Positions 40,801-48,960 of a stretch of DNA of 61,081 nt are shown in pieces. Both the position numbers and the translations under genes were made by a program. The notes under the pieces were generated by a model. That model did no database searches and was not told where the DNA came from. It saw only the letters and a program-made list of their open reading frames with translations. Numbering within the stretch: position 1 is the first letter of the stretch; the number at the start of each line of letters is the position of its first letter. The stretch spans positions 1 through 61,081 of the forward strand of contig NZ_SMKQ01000028.1 of assembly GCF_004348995.1 (NCBI RefSeq), given 5' to 3'. The DNA is from Nonomuraea terrae. GTDB lineage: Bacteria; Actinomycetota; Actinomycetes; Streptosporangiales; Streptosporangiaceae.

Positions 40801-42561
40801 CCGCTCGCGCTGCTCGGGACGGAGCTCATCGGCCGTGACGCGTTCGGGAAGCCGTTTGACGAGCACTGGCGCCAGGTGCTTGTCGGCCTGGGCAGCCGCG
40901 AGTGCGGCATCCGCCCGGCGCACGACGTCCTCCAGCGCCAGGTGCAGCGCGGGATGTTCGCAGCTGAGGCAGAGGTTGAGCGCCTCCTCCGAATGCCGCC
41001 ACTCGAGCCGCTCCACCGCCGAGGTGACCGTGCTCAGCGGCAGTTCGAGGTGGGTGCCCAGATGGTCGGCGATCACGGACGGCAGGCGCCGGACGTCCAC
41101 GGCCAGCGTGCCAGCCACACCGAGCACCCTCGTCAGCACGCGCCACCGCCCGTCGAGGTAGGCCCGCTCGGCCAGGTCGTGGTCGGCCAGGTCGGAGCCC
41201 ACCGCCAGGACAAGGGCTTCCACCAATCCGGCCCGCTCACCACGCGGGGCCTTCGGGGTCACGTCAAGGGCGGAGGCCGTCGCGGCGTACAGTTGCTTGG
41301 CGTCCTCTCCGCGCCACAGCGCCGAGCCGACAGCGAGCCACTGGTGCACCAGCCACATCGCCAGCGCGTCGCGCGCCGCGTACGCTTCCCTGGCGGCCAG
41401 CCCCTCGGCCCGCTGCAGCAAGTGCTGATGCATCTCGTGCGTGAGCTCAAGGTCGTTGCGCGGTCCCGGCTCGTACGTGCGCGCGAACGAGATCGGCTTG
41501 ATGCGGGCGGCCTGGCGGATGCCCGCCCCGATCAGGCATTCGCGCAGGAACGGTGCCGCGACCAGCAGCGCTGTCTCAGCCGGCGTGAGCTCGGCGCCGT
41601 CGAGCAGTTCCACCAGCCGGTCGAGAATGCGGATCGGGTAGTTCTGATCGCTCCAGGGGTCGTCGATCCTGACGTGCCTCCTCAGCTCGGCGGCGGCCTC
41701 GTTGCGGCGCACGGCACACCGCTCGACGACCTCACGGACCTTCTCTCTCGTGGCGGTCGGCACGGCCTCGGCGCTGAGGTCCCACAGTGGCGTCGTCTCG
41801 ACTGCGCGACGCCAGGCCACGGTCAAGTCGTCGCCGTCGCAGATGGCGAGGTCGGCGCCGGGCATCCGCTCGCTGAGCACGTGGTGGGCGTGCGGCTGTT
41901 GCGGCTGCTCGTCCGTCGGGCGTGCCACGCGGGCCATCTGGCGGCGGACGTCGTCGAAGACCTGTTGCAGGGTGCGGGCGGGGTTTCGCCGATCGAGCGT
42001 CTGGGCGAGCGCCTGGGTGAAGTAGCTGCCGGTCTCGCCGTAGTGACACTTCTGGCCGGGACCGCAGCCGGTGATCATGACAAAGTCGCCGCCCTTCCAG
42101 TACGGCAGCCGCCCGCCGTGCACGACGGGATTGTGCTCGCCGGCAGGCGCGTTCCTGCACGCGTCGACGAAGAACACGACCAGCCTGGCCCGGCAGCCTT
42201 CGAGCCCGTCGGGGACGAACGACACCAGCTCATCGACGGCGAGGGCGCCGGTGCCACGGTCGGCGTCGCAGGGCACCAGGTAGTCGGAGCCGTCCAGGGA
42301 GACGCCGTGCCCAGAGAAGTACAGCAGCAGCACGCCGCCCTCGGGCACCTCCTCGCAGGCGCGCCTGATGCGCCTCCTGATCCGGGTGCCTGTCGGCTCC
42401 TCCGACTCTTCAACGCCGAAGCTCTCGACGACCGCGTAGCCGGACTGGTCCAGCGACTGCCGCATGGCCCGCACGTCGGTCCTGACGACGTCGCCGAGAT
42501 CGTCCAGTTCCCGGTCGTCACACCGGGGGACGCCGATCAGCAGCGCATGGCGTACGGTCAC
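37843..42561 (-). CDS. Caspase-like peptidase fused to HSP90-like ATPase and C-terminal repeats
   Basis: 1572 aa, GTG start. Residues 1-240: caspase-fold (C14) peptidase with LLLYFSGHG (H85) and VVFFVDACRN (C135), both catalytic residues kept, plus DYLVPCDAD. Residues about 590-820: GHKL/HSP90-type ATPase with N-box SLAIRELYQNALDACR (E624, N628), DNGVGM (669-674), FANAGERF and SNSQFGVGVFSYFM. The C-terminal half repeats short modules such as LRRLRTYRALGMPVPD and HRRLLRFTPLGVTLDYP, probably winged-helix-like. Similar caspase-plus-ATPase proteins occur in predicted bacterial conflict systems, where the ATPase senses a trigger and unleashes proteolysis (family knowledge; the role here is inferred). 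Confidence 0.88.
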   Translation of the reverse strand: MTVRHALLIGVPRCDDRELDDLGDVVRTDVRAMRQSLDQSGYAVVESFGVEESEEPTGTRIRRRIRRACEEVPEGGVLLLYFSGHGVSLDGSDYLVPCDADRGTGALAVDELVSFVPDGLEGCRARLVVFFVDACRNAPAGEHNPVVHGGRLPYWKGGDFVMITGCGPGQKCHYGETGSYFTQALAQTLDRRNPARTLQQVFDDVRRQMARVARPTDEQPQQPHAHHVLSERMPGADLAICDGDDLTVAWRRAVETTPLWDLSAEAVPTATREKVREVVERCAVRRNEAAAELRRHVRIDDPWSDQNYPIRILDRLVELLDGAELTPAETALLVAAPFLRECLIGAGIRQAARIKPISFARTYEPGPRNDLELTHEMHQHLLQRAEGLAAREAYAARDALAMWLVHQWLAVGSALWRGEDAKQLYAATASALDVTPKAPRGERAGLVEALVLAVGSDLADHDLAERAYLDGRWRVLTRVLGVAGTLAVDVRRLPSVIADHLGTHLELPLSTVTSAVERLEWRHSEEALNLCLSCEHPALHLALEDVVRRADAALAAAQADKHLAPVLVKRLPERVTADELRPEQRERTPAYATPVMRFRLAEEKVRELLMGRQLYDDPSLAIRELYQNALDACRYRDTRLRYIRREGWHGEITFRQGVKDGRPYIECQDNGVGMDADTLLHVFANAGERFVYRQQYRAEQAEWESADPPLRMVSNSQFGVGVFSYFMLADEIEVLTRPVNRHGVPAQQAHSVHIASSGSLLQITPSEAGMPEGGTRVRLYLSGDEKVSVLRTMRRLLWVSDYDVEVTEEDRGSERWTAGKLRYQDDSPLKVGADLWWVSGNGGLLADGILTTEQMFGVVVNLRGVHRPRFTVDRKKLREWDRTWVHEETERSLPALETWPGLTMSWLWEMTEDTPQRAQRVFDHLVKIDAQVPIGEFWARDLLVPIRAVGCLPEDAALLSLRSQEGRYAVWLRTWRALQWHALLGHIPRSRMIQAAGGGSGEGCPLVGPVDAKLLEGLAHGTRASREHLLEGLADSEESVVSVLRRLRRYAITGLDVSVARAIPPVTRALTDEERPLFAVLTAWLCVGAARDEDSFGHLILASRRLDLPLGEVLRRAAELAPPGWSIPELDLGPLADHVCTEMDARLMSRDWDGMRPWLTGDIAPSRVADTSVERGLSVKDVLDMYGRFAPLGVRVQGSERYPDDLNPLELEALRLVDHVGQRITRMHLVVVAGRAGLSVHEAHAALARLEVRGLLERPEIAGSPDLRPGRDEVHFVLTCLSMSGAAEKPDVADRMTALRIAATVERESLRHPVETRIREAAVLATPGEPFTKVDLIRAAVELRCAIGVAREKLLSFYPGADAEAVSPEEAPLVLGRYVAGMLREAETSAALSWDLDPGKLIQNAYFSGMSVGAFLRRLRTYRALGMPVPDVHDEALDEFHPTEEDAKLLSRTGAGEPYMSEVDPLSLVQVAGRNGWTVAGTHRRLLRFTPLGVTLDYPHDACPDTIVHWQDLLALTVHLDGHAPAIAGAVTPAHLVRAAEELDETPERVRERLLRYAQLFGLTVPEEIIVA

Positions 42562-42731
42562 TCGTCCACCTCACCTCGACCTCGCGGGGGCCGCCTCCCA
42601 CGCCCGCGAGCCTCCTGGGGCGGAGAGACGAGGTGATCATCTCATCGCACGGAGTGATGTGCATCCGGTTCTCTTGGACCGTTCTCGTGCCGTTCAGTCA
42701 CGGTTCGACCTGACTGGTCATTACTGCGGGT

Positions 42732-44114
42732 ATGAAAGTGCTGCTCACCGCCTGCCTGCTGCTCCCCCTGGCCTGCGGTACGACGCCCGCGGCGGCCTCC
42801 TCGTGCGCTGGGCGGCCGCTCGACTTCGACGGCGACGGCCGGGCCGACCTCGCGATCGCCGCCCCGTACGACCGCTCTCGCGCCGGCTCCGTGACCGTGC
42901 TGTACGGCTCCGGCGAGAAGACCGTGCTCGCGCAGGAGGGCGGCGCGGAGCCCGGCGACTCGTTCGGCTCGGCGCTGGCCGCGGGTGACTTCGACGGCGA
43001 CCGGTGCGCGGACCTGGCCGTGGGGGTGTCGGAGGAGTTCACCGGGGAGCGGACCCCGGGCGCCGACGGGAACGGGGTCGTGCAGATCTACGACGGCTCG
43101 CCGGACGGGCTCGTCGCCGGACGGGAGCTGCGGCTGCCGAAGCCGTCCAGCGATCGTTTCGGTGCCTCGCTGGCGGCGGGCGACTTCGACGATGACGGCC
43201 GGGACGAGCTGGCCGTGGGGGCGCCCAGCCGGGGAGCCGGCGGGTCCGTGACCGTGTACGGGATGAAGGGCCGCAAGCCGTACGAGATCACACAGAAGAC
43301 GTCGTGGGTGCGGCAGGCGGCGAGCGTCACCGACCAGTGGGGGGCGACGCTGGCCACCGGGGACTTCGACGGTGACGGCCGCGCCGAGCTCGCCGTCGGG
43401 GCGCCCTCCGACACCGTGGCGAAGGACGGGCAGGGCTCGGTCACCGTGATCGACGTGCGGCGGAAGCGGGCGCGGCAGTTCACGCAGAGCTCGCCGGGGA
43501 TCGCGGGGGCCGCGGAGAAGTGGGACGGGTTCGGCTCCGCCCTGGCCACCGGCGACTTCAACGGCGACCGCCGGGCCGACCTGGCCGTCGGCGTGCCGGG
43601 CGAGGGCATCACCGCGAACCAGCGGGCCATGGACTACGGCGACGGGATGGTGCATGTGCTGTACGGCTCCCGGAGCGGGGTCGGCGGCGGTGGCGCGGAG
43701 GCGTGGTCGCAGAACACCCTGGACGGGCGGCCGCGCTACTTCGACCGGCTCGGGGCGTCGCTGGCGGCCGGCGACCTCAACGGCGACGGGCTCGACGAGC
43801 TCGCGGTCGGCGTCCCCGGCGAGAACAGCGTCCAGGTGCTGACCGGCCGCCCCTCCGGCGGCCTGACACGGCAGGGCAACCTGCTGGTCAAGGGCCGCGG
43901 CCGCGACTTCGGCGCCTCCGTGGCGGTCGTACCGGACTGGGGCTCCCGCCACCGCCCCCTCGCGAAGCAACGCCCCCTGTACGGCCTGGTGGCCGCCTCC
44001 CCCGAGCAGGGCGTCGTCATGTACACCCCGGGCCGCCGCAAGTCAGCCCTCACCCTCGGCGGGTTCCGCCCCCTGACCACCGGCACCGGCCTGTTCGGCT
44101 ACACCATCAGCTGA
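42732..44114 (+). CDS. Secreted FG-GAP (integrin-alpha-like) repeat protein
   Basis: 460 aa. Signal peptide MKVLLTACLLLPLACGTTPA; cleavage either at AAA-SS or as a lipoprotein at the Cys in LPLAC. Six calcium-binding FG-GAP repeats follow, each with D-x-[DN]-x-D-G-x-x-[AD]-[DE]-L-A-[VI]-G: DFDGDGRADLAIAAP, DFDGDRCADLAVG, DFDDDGRDELAVGAP, DFDGDGRAELAVGAP, DFNGDRRADLAVGVP and DLNGDGLDELAVGVP. It should fold as a seven-bladed propeller outside the cell. Binding partner unknown. It stands alone, divergent from the caspase operon. Confidence 0.92.
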   Translation: MKVLLTACLLLPLACGTTPAAASSCAGRPLDFDGDGRADLAIAAPYDRSRAGSVTVLYGSGEKTVLAQEGGAEPGDSFGSALAAGDFDGDRCADLAVGVSEEFTGERTPGADGNGVVQIYDGSPDGLVAGRELRLPKPSSDRFGASLAAGDFDDDGRDELAVGAPSRGAGGSVTVYGMKGRKPYEITQKTSWVRQAASVTDQWGATLATGDFDGDGRAELAVGAPSDTVAKDGQGSVTVIDVRRKRARQFTQSSPGIAGAAEKWDGFGSALATGDFNGDRRADLAVGVPGEGITANQRAMDYGDGMVHVLYGSRSGVGGGGAEAWSQNTLDGRPRYFDRLGASLAAGDLNGDGLDELAVGVPGENSVQVLTGRPSGGLTRQGNLLVKGRGRDFGASVAVVPDWGSRHRPLAKQRPLYGLVAASPEQGVVMYTPGRRKSALTLGGFRPLTTGTGLFGYTIS

Positions 44115-44201
44115 TCCGCCGACAACCTCGCGACAACAGCGCCTCCGCCCTCCAGCGCGCTCATACCGCTCCGCGAACAGGCCGGGGCAGGCGGGCGCCG
44201 G

Positions 44202-44490
44202 CTACTCCGCCGTCTTGAGGTAGCGGTCCAGCTCGTCCAGGGTCAGCGACCGCCGGCGCAGCGGCTCGGAGGCGTCCAGCGCGGTGGCGTGGAGGCCGCC
44301 GAGGAACAGCTCCAGCCGGAGCGTCAGCAGCTCGTTCAGTTCGGCGCTGATGACGGGCAGCGGGCGGGACAGCTTGATGATGCCGGCAAGGAGGTCGATG
44401 GGGCCGATCCCCTGACGGAGCCGGCCCTCCTGCTGGGCCAGCTGGATGAGGTGCTCCACCCGCTCGAAGATCCGGTTGCGGCTCGCCTTG
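44202..44490 (-). pseudogene. TetR-family regulator, 3' fragment only
   Basis: The last ~95 codons of a TetR C-terminal domain are intact (SRNRIFERVEHLIQLAQQEG, LRQGIGPIDLLAGIIKLSRP, ending DRYLKTAE, stop TAG). Upstream of about 44490 the frame becomes arginine-rich nonsense, and the plus strand carries a P450 3' end instead. The HTH half is missing. It is non-functional as a regulator. Confidence 0.75.
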
Positions 44491-44764
44491 CATCGCCCTG
44501 CTGGCCGCGGCCAACTGGGACCCCGGAGTGTTCCCCGAGCCCGGGCGGCTCGACGTCCACCGCGGCGACCGGCACCACGTCGGCTTCGGCTACGGCGTGC
44601 ACCAGTGCCTCGGGCAGAACCTCGCCCGGCTGGAGCTGGAGATCGCGTTCTCCACCCTGTTCGCGCGCATCCCGACCCTGCGGGTCGCCGTGCCGGTGGA
44701 CGAACTGCCCTACACATACGAGGGGTTGCTCTTCGGCCTGCACGAACTGCCCGTCACCTGGTAG
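44486..44764 (+). pseudogene. Cytochrome P450, 3' fragment only
   Basis: About 92 codons remain: ALLAAANWDPGVFPEPGRLD (normally ANRDP), HHVGFGYGVHQCLGQNLARL with the heme Cys, then PTLRVAVPVDELPYTYEGLL and a normal stop. The first ~300 residues are gone; the sequence before 44486 is the opposite-strand TetR fragment. It cannot form an active enzyme. Confidence 0.82.
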
Positions 44765-44779
44765 GCGGATCACGCGGAC

Positions 44780-46324
44780 TCAGCCCGGCCGGTGGGGGGC
44801 GCTCAGGGCGTTGGCCGAGGTGGTGGCGGGGATGGTGAGGCGGTGGGAGGTCGTGGCCAGGGCGCCACGGCGGGAGATGTAGTCGAGGGTGCGGTAGTCC
44901 ACCGTGAGGTCGTCGCGGGTCACGCGGGCGATCAAGTAGCCGCGGCGCTGGTCGATGTAGGAGATGTGCGGGTTCTCCTGGAGCGCTTCGGCGATGAAGG
45001 TCTTGTCGCGGTAGCCGTCGCCGTCGCTGCTGATGGACGTGGCCACGACCTCGTTGGCCACCACCGGCGAGTCGGGGTCGTCGAAGTCGGTCTTGAGTTC
45101 GGCGGCGTGGTGCATGTGCACGTCGCCCGTCAGCACCACGGGGTTCGCCGTGCGGGCCAACGCCCCGAGTACGCGCGTGCGCTCGCCGGCGTAGCCGTCC
45201 CAGGAGTCGAGGTTGACCTCGCGGCCGGGCCCGACCTTGAAGTCGCGCTGCGCCATGAGGATCTGCTGTCCGAGCAGGTTCCAGCGGGTGTCGGAGGCAC
45301 TCAGGCCGCTCTCCAGCCAGCGCCACTGGTCCTCCCCGAGCAGCGTGCGGCGCTCGTCGAGCCGGTCGTCGCAGCCGGCCCGCACACCGTCGCTGCACGC
45401 CTGGTCGTCGCGGAACTGCCGGGTGTCCAGCAGGTGGAAGCGGGCCAGCTTACCCCAGGAGACGCGCCGGTTCACCCGTAGTGACGCCCCGTGGAGGCCG
45501 GCGCGGCGCAGCGGCATGTTCTCGTAGTACGCGCGGAACGCCTCCGCGCGGCGGCGGGCGAAGGCGGGCGCGTCCGTGCTGGAGTGGGAGCCGGCCCAGT
45601 TGTTCTCCACCTCGTGGTCGTCGAAGAGCGCGAGCCAGGGCGCCGCCCGGTGGGCGGCCTGCAGGTCGCGGTCGCTCTTGTACTGGGCGTGCCGCAGCCG
45701 GTAGTCGGCCAGCGTCTGGCACTTGCCTGGCGTGTGGGTGCGTACGCGCCGCCCGAGCGCCGTGTAGCCGCTGGGGGCGTACTCGTACAGGTAGTCCCCG
45801 AGGAAGACCACCAGGTCGGGCTCCTGCTCGGCCAGGCGGCGGTAGGCGGTGTAGTAGCCGTGCTCGAAGTGCGCGCACGCCGCCACCGCGAACGTCAGCG
45901 GCGTCTCCCCCGTCGGCGTCGTCCGGGTGCGGCCGCTCGGCGAAAGCCGCCCTTCGCCGCGGAACCGGTAGAAGTACTCGCGCCCCGGTTGCAGCCCTTC
46001 GAGCTCGACGTGGACGCTGTGCGCGGCGGACGCCCGCGCGGTGGCCGTACCGGACCTGACGATCTTGGAGAAGCGCTCGTCGGCGGAGACCTGCCAGTCC
46101 ACCTCCACGTCGCGGGACGGCATGCCGCCGCGGCCGTCGCCGCTGAGCGGGTCGACGGCCAGTCGGGTCCACAGGACGAAGCCGTCGGCGGAGGGGTCTC
46201 CGGAGGCGACGCCGAGCGTGAACGGATCGGATCTGAGGGTTCTGTAGGAGGCGGACGCCGGTGCGGCCGAGTGGGGAACGAGGAGGCCGGCTGTCGCCGC
46301 TGTCAGGAAGGCTCTGCGGTCCAC
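44780..46324 (-). CDS. phoD: PhoD-like alkaline phosphatase/phosphodiesterase, Tat-exported
   Basis: 514 aa, GTG start. Tat signal DRRAFLTAATAGLLVPHSAA. N-terminal PhoD domain (FTLGVASGDPSADGFVLWTR). Metallophosphatase core: VFLGDYLYEYAPSGYTALGR, LALFDDHEVENNWAG, MAQRDFKVGPG, VVLTGDVHMHHAAELK. The family hydrolyses phosphate mono- and diesters, including teichoic acid, outside the cell with Fe/Ca. The upstream gap holds a PHO-box-like element. Confidence 0.9.
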   Translation of the reverse strand: MDRRAFLTAATAGLLVPHSAAPASASYRTLRSDPFTLGVASGDPSADGFVLWTRLAVDPLSGDGRGGMPSRDVEVDWQVSADERFSKIVRSGTATARASAAHSVHVELEGLQPGREYFYRFRGEGRLSPSGRTRTTPTGETPLTFAVAACAHFEHGYYTAYRRLAEQEPDLVVFLGDYLYEYAPSGYTALGRRVRTHTPGKCQTLADYRLRHAQYKSDRDLQAAHRAAPWLALFDDHEVENNWAGSHSSTDAPAFARRRAEAFRAYYENMPLRRAGLHGASLRVNRRVSWGKLARFHLLDTRQFRDDQACSDGVRAGCDDRLDERRTLLGEDQWRWLESGLSASDTRWNLLGQQILMAQRDFKVGPGREVNLDSWDGYAGERTRVLGALARTANPVVLTGDVHMHHAAELKTDFDDPDSPVVANEVVATSISSDGDGYRDKTFIAEALQENPHISYIDQRRGYLIARVTRDDLTVDYRTLDYISRRGALATTSHRLTIPATTSANALSAPHRPG

Positions 46325-46410
46325 GCTCCCAGGTATCGCCCGCCGGATTGACTCCGCCGTGACAGCGGCGTCAAGGGCGGATGAACAGCGTCGGTCGTCC
46401 TGTCCGCGCA

Positions 46411-46459
46411 GTTCATCCGGGAGATCACCCGTTCGTACGTTTCCATGAACCCGTTCATG
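46411..46459. promoter_or_regulatory. Possible PHO-box-like element and dyad upstream of phoD
   Basis: GTTCATCCGGG (46411-46421) matches the 11-bp unit described for actinomycete PhoP sites, G(G/T)TCAYYYR(G/C)G, and GATCACCCGTT follows 12 bp later with weaker fit. CATGAAC and GTTCATG form a dyad around CC at 46444-46459. The spacing is not the ideal 11 bp, so phosphate control is only a suggestion. Confidence 0.3.
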
Positions 46460-46468
46460 AACGCGCGG

Positions 46469-47047
46469 TCAGGACAGGGCGGCGCGCAGGTCGGCGGCGC
46501 CGGTGAAGAGCACGCCGGTCATGCCCGCGCGTTCGGCGCCCTCGACGTTCTCCAGGCGGTCGTCGATGAAGACGATGTCAGCGGGGTCGGCGCCGAGCGC
46601 CCTGGCCGTCTCGTCGTAGATCTCCCTGCCGGGTTTGACCAGGCCCAGGCGCCCGCTGTAGAAGCGGTGGCCGATCGCGGCGATCCAGGGCAGCTGGTCG
46701 AGGCCCTCGCCGACGCAGACGGGCGCGTTGGACAGCAGCGCCACCTCGCGCCCGGCCGCGATCAGCTCGCCGAGCAGCTCGACCGTGCCCTCGTCGGGGT
46801 GCGCCCAGCTGGCGACGTCCATGGCGACCAGGCGGGCGACCTCGGCGTGGGTGACGGGCCGGTCGAGCACCGCCGCCCAGTAGGCGTGCGGGGTCAGGGC
46901 ACCCGCGTCGAACTCCAGCCGGTGCTCCCAGTACCGGCTCATGAACGCCTCCGGCTCGGCGCCCACGGCGCGCGCCATGGCCTCGGCGTCAGAGCCGGGC
47001 TGGGGAAGGGAGAGAACACCGCCGTAGTCGAAAACAGTCCACGTCAT
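46469..47047 (-). CDS. HAD-family hydrolase (haloacid dehalogenase-like phosphatase)
   Basis: 192 aa from the ATG overlapping the upstream stop (ATGA); the longer open frame is not this gene. Motif I is VFDYGGVLS (nucleophile Asp, with Gly rather than the usual second Asp), motif II LLSNAPV, motif III GLVKPGREIYDET and motif IV IVFIDDRLENVEGAE. The DYGGVL type is common in small HAD phosphatases of unknown substrate. It is translationally coupled to the lipase-like gene. Confidence 0.85.
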   Translation of the reverse strand: MTWTVFDYGGVLSLPQPGSDAEAMARAVGAEPEAFMSRYWEHRLEFDAGALTPHAYWAAVLDRPVTHAEVARLVAMDVASWAHPDEGTVELLGELIAAGREVALLSNAPVCVGEGLDQLPWIAAIGHRFYSGRLGLVKPGREIYDETARALGADPADIVFIDDRLENVEGAERAGMTGVLFTGAADLRAALS

Positions 47048-47859
47048 GGCACGAATGGTCGCAGATGCGGGCCGAGGGCGGGACAGCCGAGGTACTTCTC
47101 CGCGGTGTGGAAGTCGATCCAGTCGAGGTTGACCAGTTCCTCGGCGTCGACGCCGGTGAAGCTGCCGGCCAGTGCGGGCGGGATGGCGGCGATGTCGTCC
47201 TTGTCGGCGATGTTGACCCAGCGCCCGACGCCCGGGGGTCGCTCGCCGCGGCCGTTGACCGGGGCGGGCAGGAGGCGCTCGAAGACGACGTCTCGCATGC
47301 CGAGCGGGCTGCCGAGCGTGACCAGGAGGTCGACGCGCAGGTCGGGGTCGGCCCACAGCGCCTCGTACGCGACGACGCTGCCGAGCGAGTGGGCGATCAC
47401 GACCTTGGCGCCGTTCCGCCTGATGGTCTCGGCCACGGCGCGGCGGCACTTCTCGCGCCTGCCCTGGTCGGTGAGGTAGGACGCCACCTCAGGGGCGAAC
47501 AGCGCGGCGAACGCCGCCGACCTCTCGTCGAGCTTGTCGAGCAGCCAGCCGGTGAACGTCCTGAGCGCGCCCGTGACGTGCTCGCCGAGGCCGAGGTTCC
47601 CGGCCCAGCCGACCAGCACGGCCTCGGCCTGCACGTCCATGGCGGCCGGGGTGGCGGTGGCGTCCTCGCCGCCGTCGTTCAGGTGGTGGGAGAAGTAGGC
47701 GATCTCGGCGAAGTACGGCCGCGTCTCTCCGCCGAGGCAGCCGTGCAGGTAGCGGTCCCATTTGCGCCGCATGGCCTCAGCCGCCCCCGTCGCCGAGCGC
47801 CCGGCCCTCAGGTAGTAGTCGTACTTGCCGATCCCGTGCACGCCGACGATGACGGCCAC
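47044..47859 (-). CDS. Lipase-like alpha/beta hydrolase
   Basis: 271 aa from GTG 47859 with GGGAGG upstream. VIVGVHGIGKYDY (oxyanion region), VVIAHSLGSVVAYEAL (nucleophile Ser) and VDLLVTLGSPLGM fit the PGAP1/DUF676-type serine hydrolases. The Asp and His are probably in NIADKDDIAAIPP and LDWIDFHTAEKYL. No signal peptide. Substrate unknown. It is coupled to the HAD gene downstream. Confidence 0.78.
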   Translation of the reverse strand: MAVIVGVHGIGKYDYYLRAGRSATGAAEAMRRKWDRYLHGCLGGETRPYFAEIAYFSHHLNDGGEDATATPAAMDVQAEAVLVGWAGNLGLGEHVTGALRTFTGWLLDKLDERSAAFAALFAPEVASYLTDQGRREKCRRAVAETIRRNGAKVVIAHSLGSVVAYEALWADPDLRVDLLVTLGSPLGMRDVVFERLLPAPVNGRGERPPGVGRWVNIADKDDIAAIPPALAGSFTGVDAEELVNLDWIDFHTAEKYLGCPALGPHLRPFVP

Positions 47860-48015
47860 CGAGCCTCCCCACCCCCGCGATCTCTTCCGCGCGATACTGG
47901 CATACGCCGCGCGCGATCGGCCGTCAAGCGGTGGGAAATGCCGTTGCGGGAGGCATACCGCCCCCATATACGGTGACATGTCGTAAGTAGAGGCACGTTT
48001 CGAGGAGCTGCACCC

Positions 48016-48423
48016 ATGCCCGGCCCGCTGGTCGTCAACGACTCGGTCGTCATTCCCGACGCCGAGCTCGTCTGGCGTTTCTCCCGTTCGTCGGGGCCGG
48101 GAGGGCAGGGCGTCAACACCACCGACAGCCGCGTGGAGCTCTCCTTCGACGTGGCCGCGAGCACGGCCCTGCCGCCGGCGCTCAAGGCGCGCGCCCTCGA
48201 CCGCCTCGGCTCCGGCACGATCACGATCGCCGCCTCGGAGTACCGCTCCCAGCTGCGCAACCGCGAGGCGGCCGAGCACCGCCTGGCGCAACGGCTGCGC
48301 GAGGCCATCGCCCCGCCGCCCAAGCGCCGCCGCCCCACCAAGCCCAGCCGGGGCGCGGTCGAGCGCCGCATCGCCGCCAAGAAGCACCGCTCCGACGTCA
48401 AGCGCCTCCGCCGCGAGCCCTGA
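48016..48423 (+). CDS. arfB: Alternative ribosome-rescue factor/peptidyl-tRNA hydrolase
   Basis: 135 aa. The RF-1-like domain carries the GGQ motif in SRSSGPGGQGVNTTDSRVEL. The C-terminal tail is strongly basic (PPKRRRPTKPSRGAVERRIA, AKKHRSDVKRLRREP), as needed to enter the empty mRNA channel. It lacks codon-recognition domains. It hydrolyses peptidyl-tRNA on stalled ribosomes. Single gene. Confidence 0.93.
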   Translation: MPGPLVVNDSVVIPDAELVWRFSRSSGPGGQGVNTTDSRVELSFDVAASTALPPALKARALDRLGSGTITIAASEYRSQLRNREAAEHRLAQRLREAIAPPPKRRRPTKPSRGAVERRIAAKKHRSDVKRLRREP

Positions 48424-48463
48424 GACGCGAACCCCTGAGACGCTGAGCGCCAGCCGATGAACG

Positions 48464-48904
48464 CTAGAGGATGAGCCGGGGCAGCGACGCGACGCTGCCG
48501 GACAGGTAGCCCGCCACCGCCCTCGGCACCAGATTCCTGGACGTGATCTCGGTCTGCTCCAGCCGTACGCGCTCGACCTCGTACAGCCCGCGCGACGGGT
48601 CGTCGAACTCCGGGCCGTTCCGCAGCGCCGGGTCCATCGACACCAGCCGGCACCCGAACAGGTGCTGCGTTTTCACCTCGCCCAGGCACGGGTACGACAC
48701 ACTCACCAGCGGCGTCACCGCGCGGACCGTCGCGCCGAGCTCTTCGAGCAGTTCCCGGTGCAGGGTGTCCTCCAGTGAGCCGTCCGCCGGTTCGACGTGC
48801 CCGCCGGGCACCGTCCAGTAGAGGTCGCGTCCCGGCACCGTACGGCGGAAGAGGATGAGACGCTCGTGGTGATCGAGCAGGACACCCCGGACACTGGGTC
48901 GCAT
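48464..48904 (-). CDS. Nudix hydrolase
   Basis: 146 aa. The Nudix box reads VPGGHVEPADGSLEDTLHRE then LLEELG; compared with Gx5Ex7REUxEExGU it has a one-residue insertion and Asp/Gly at the first Glu, a variation seen in some nucleotide-sugar and 8-oxo-type branches. N-terminal VRGVLLDHHERLILFRRTVP is typical. Substrate unknown. It converges on arfB and is divergent from the desaturase gene, sharing the iron-box-containing gap. Confidence 0.88.
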   Translation of the reverse strand: MRPSVRGVLLDHHERLILFRRTVPGRDLYWTVPGGHVEPADGSLEDTLHRELLEELGATVRAVTPLVSVSYPCLGEVKTQHLFGCRLVSMDPALRNGPEFDDPSRGLYEVERVRLEQTEITSRNLVPRAVAGYLSGSVASLPRLIL

Positions 48905-48932
48905 ACATCCACCCTATTTGACCGGTATGTCC

Positions 48933-48951
48933 TTCGGGTAGCCTAACCTAC
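48933..48951. promoter_or_regulatory. IdeR/DtxR-like iron box before the desaturase
   Basis: TTCGGGTAGCCTAACCTAC matches 15 of 19 positions of the IdeR/DtxR consensus TTAGGTTAGGCTAACCTAA. It lies about 30 bp before the acyl-ACP desaturase start and also faces the divergent Nudix gene. Iron control of a di-iron enzyme would make sense. Confidence 0.5.
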
Positions 48952-48960
48952 GGTACCGTA
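48949..48960. promoter_or_regulatory. Perfect palindrome overlapping the iron box
   Basis: TACGGTACCGTA is a perfect 12-bp palindrome directly adjoining the IdeR-like box, ending 21 bp before the desaturase ATG. It may be a second regulator's site or part of an extended operator. Confidence 0.4.

Noticed and set aside
37621..42636. A 1671-codon open frame antisense to the caspase gene
   Set aside because: It is a mirror of the strong third-position G/C bias; its translation has no domain and is His/Arg/Gly-rich, while the opposite strand has clear catalytic motifs.
42732..44114. DNA repeats in the FG-GAP gene as a repeat array
   Set aside because: They follow the protein repeat unit and codon bias, so protein-level repetition explains them.
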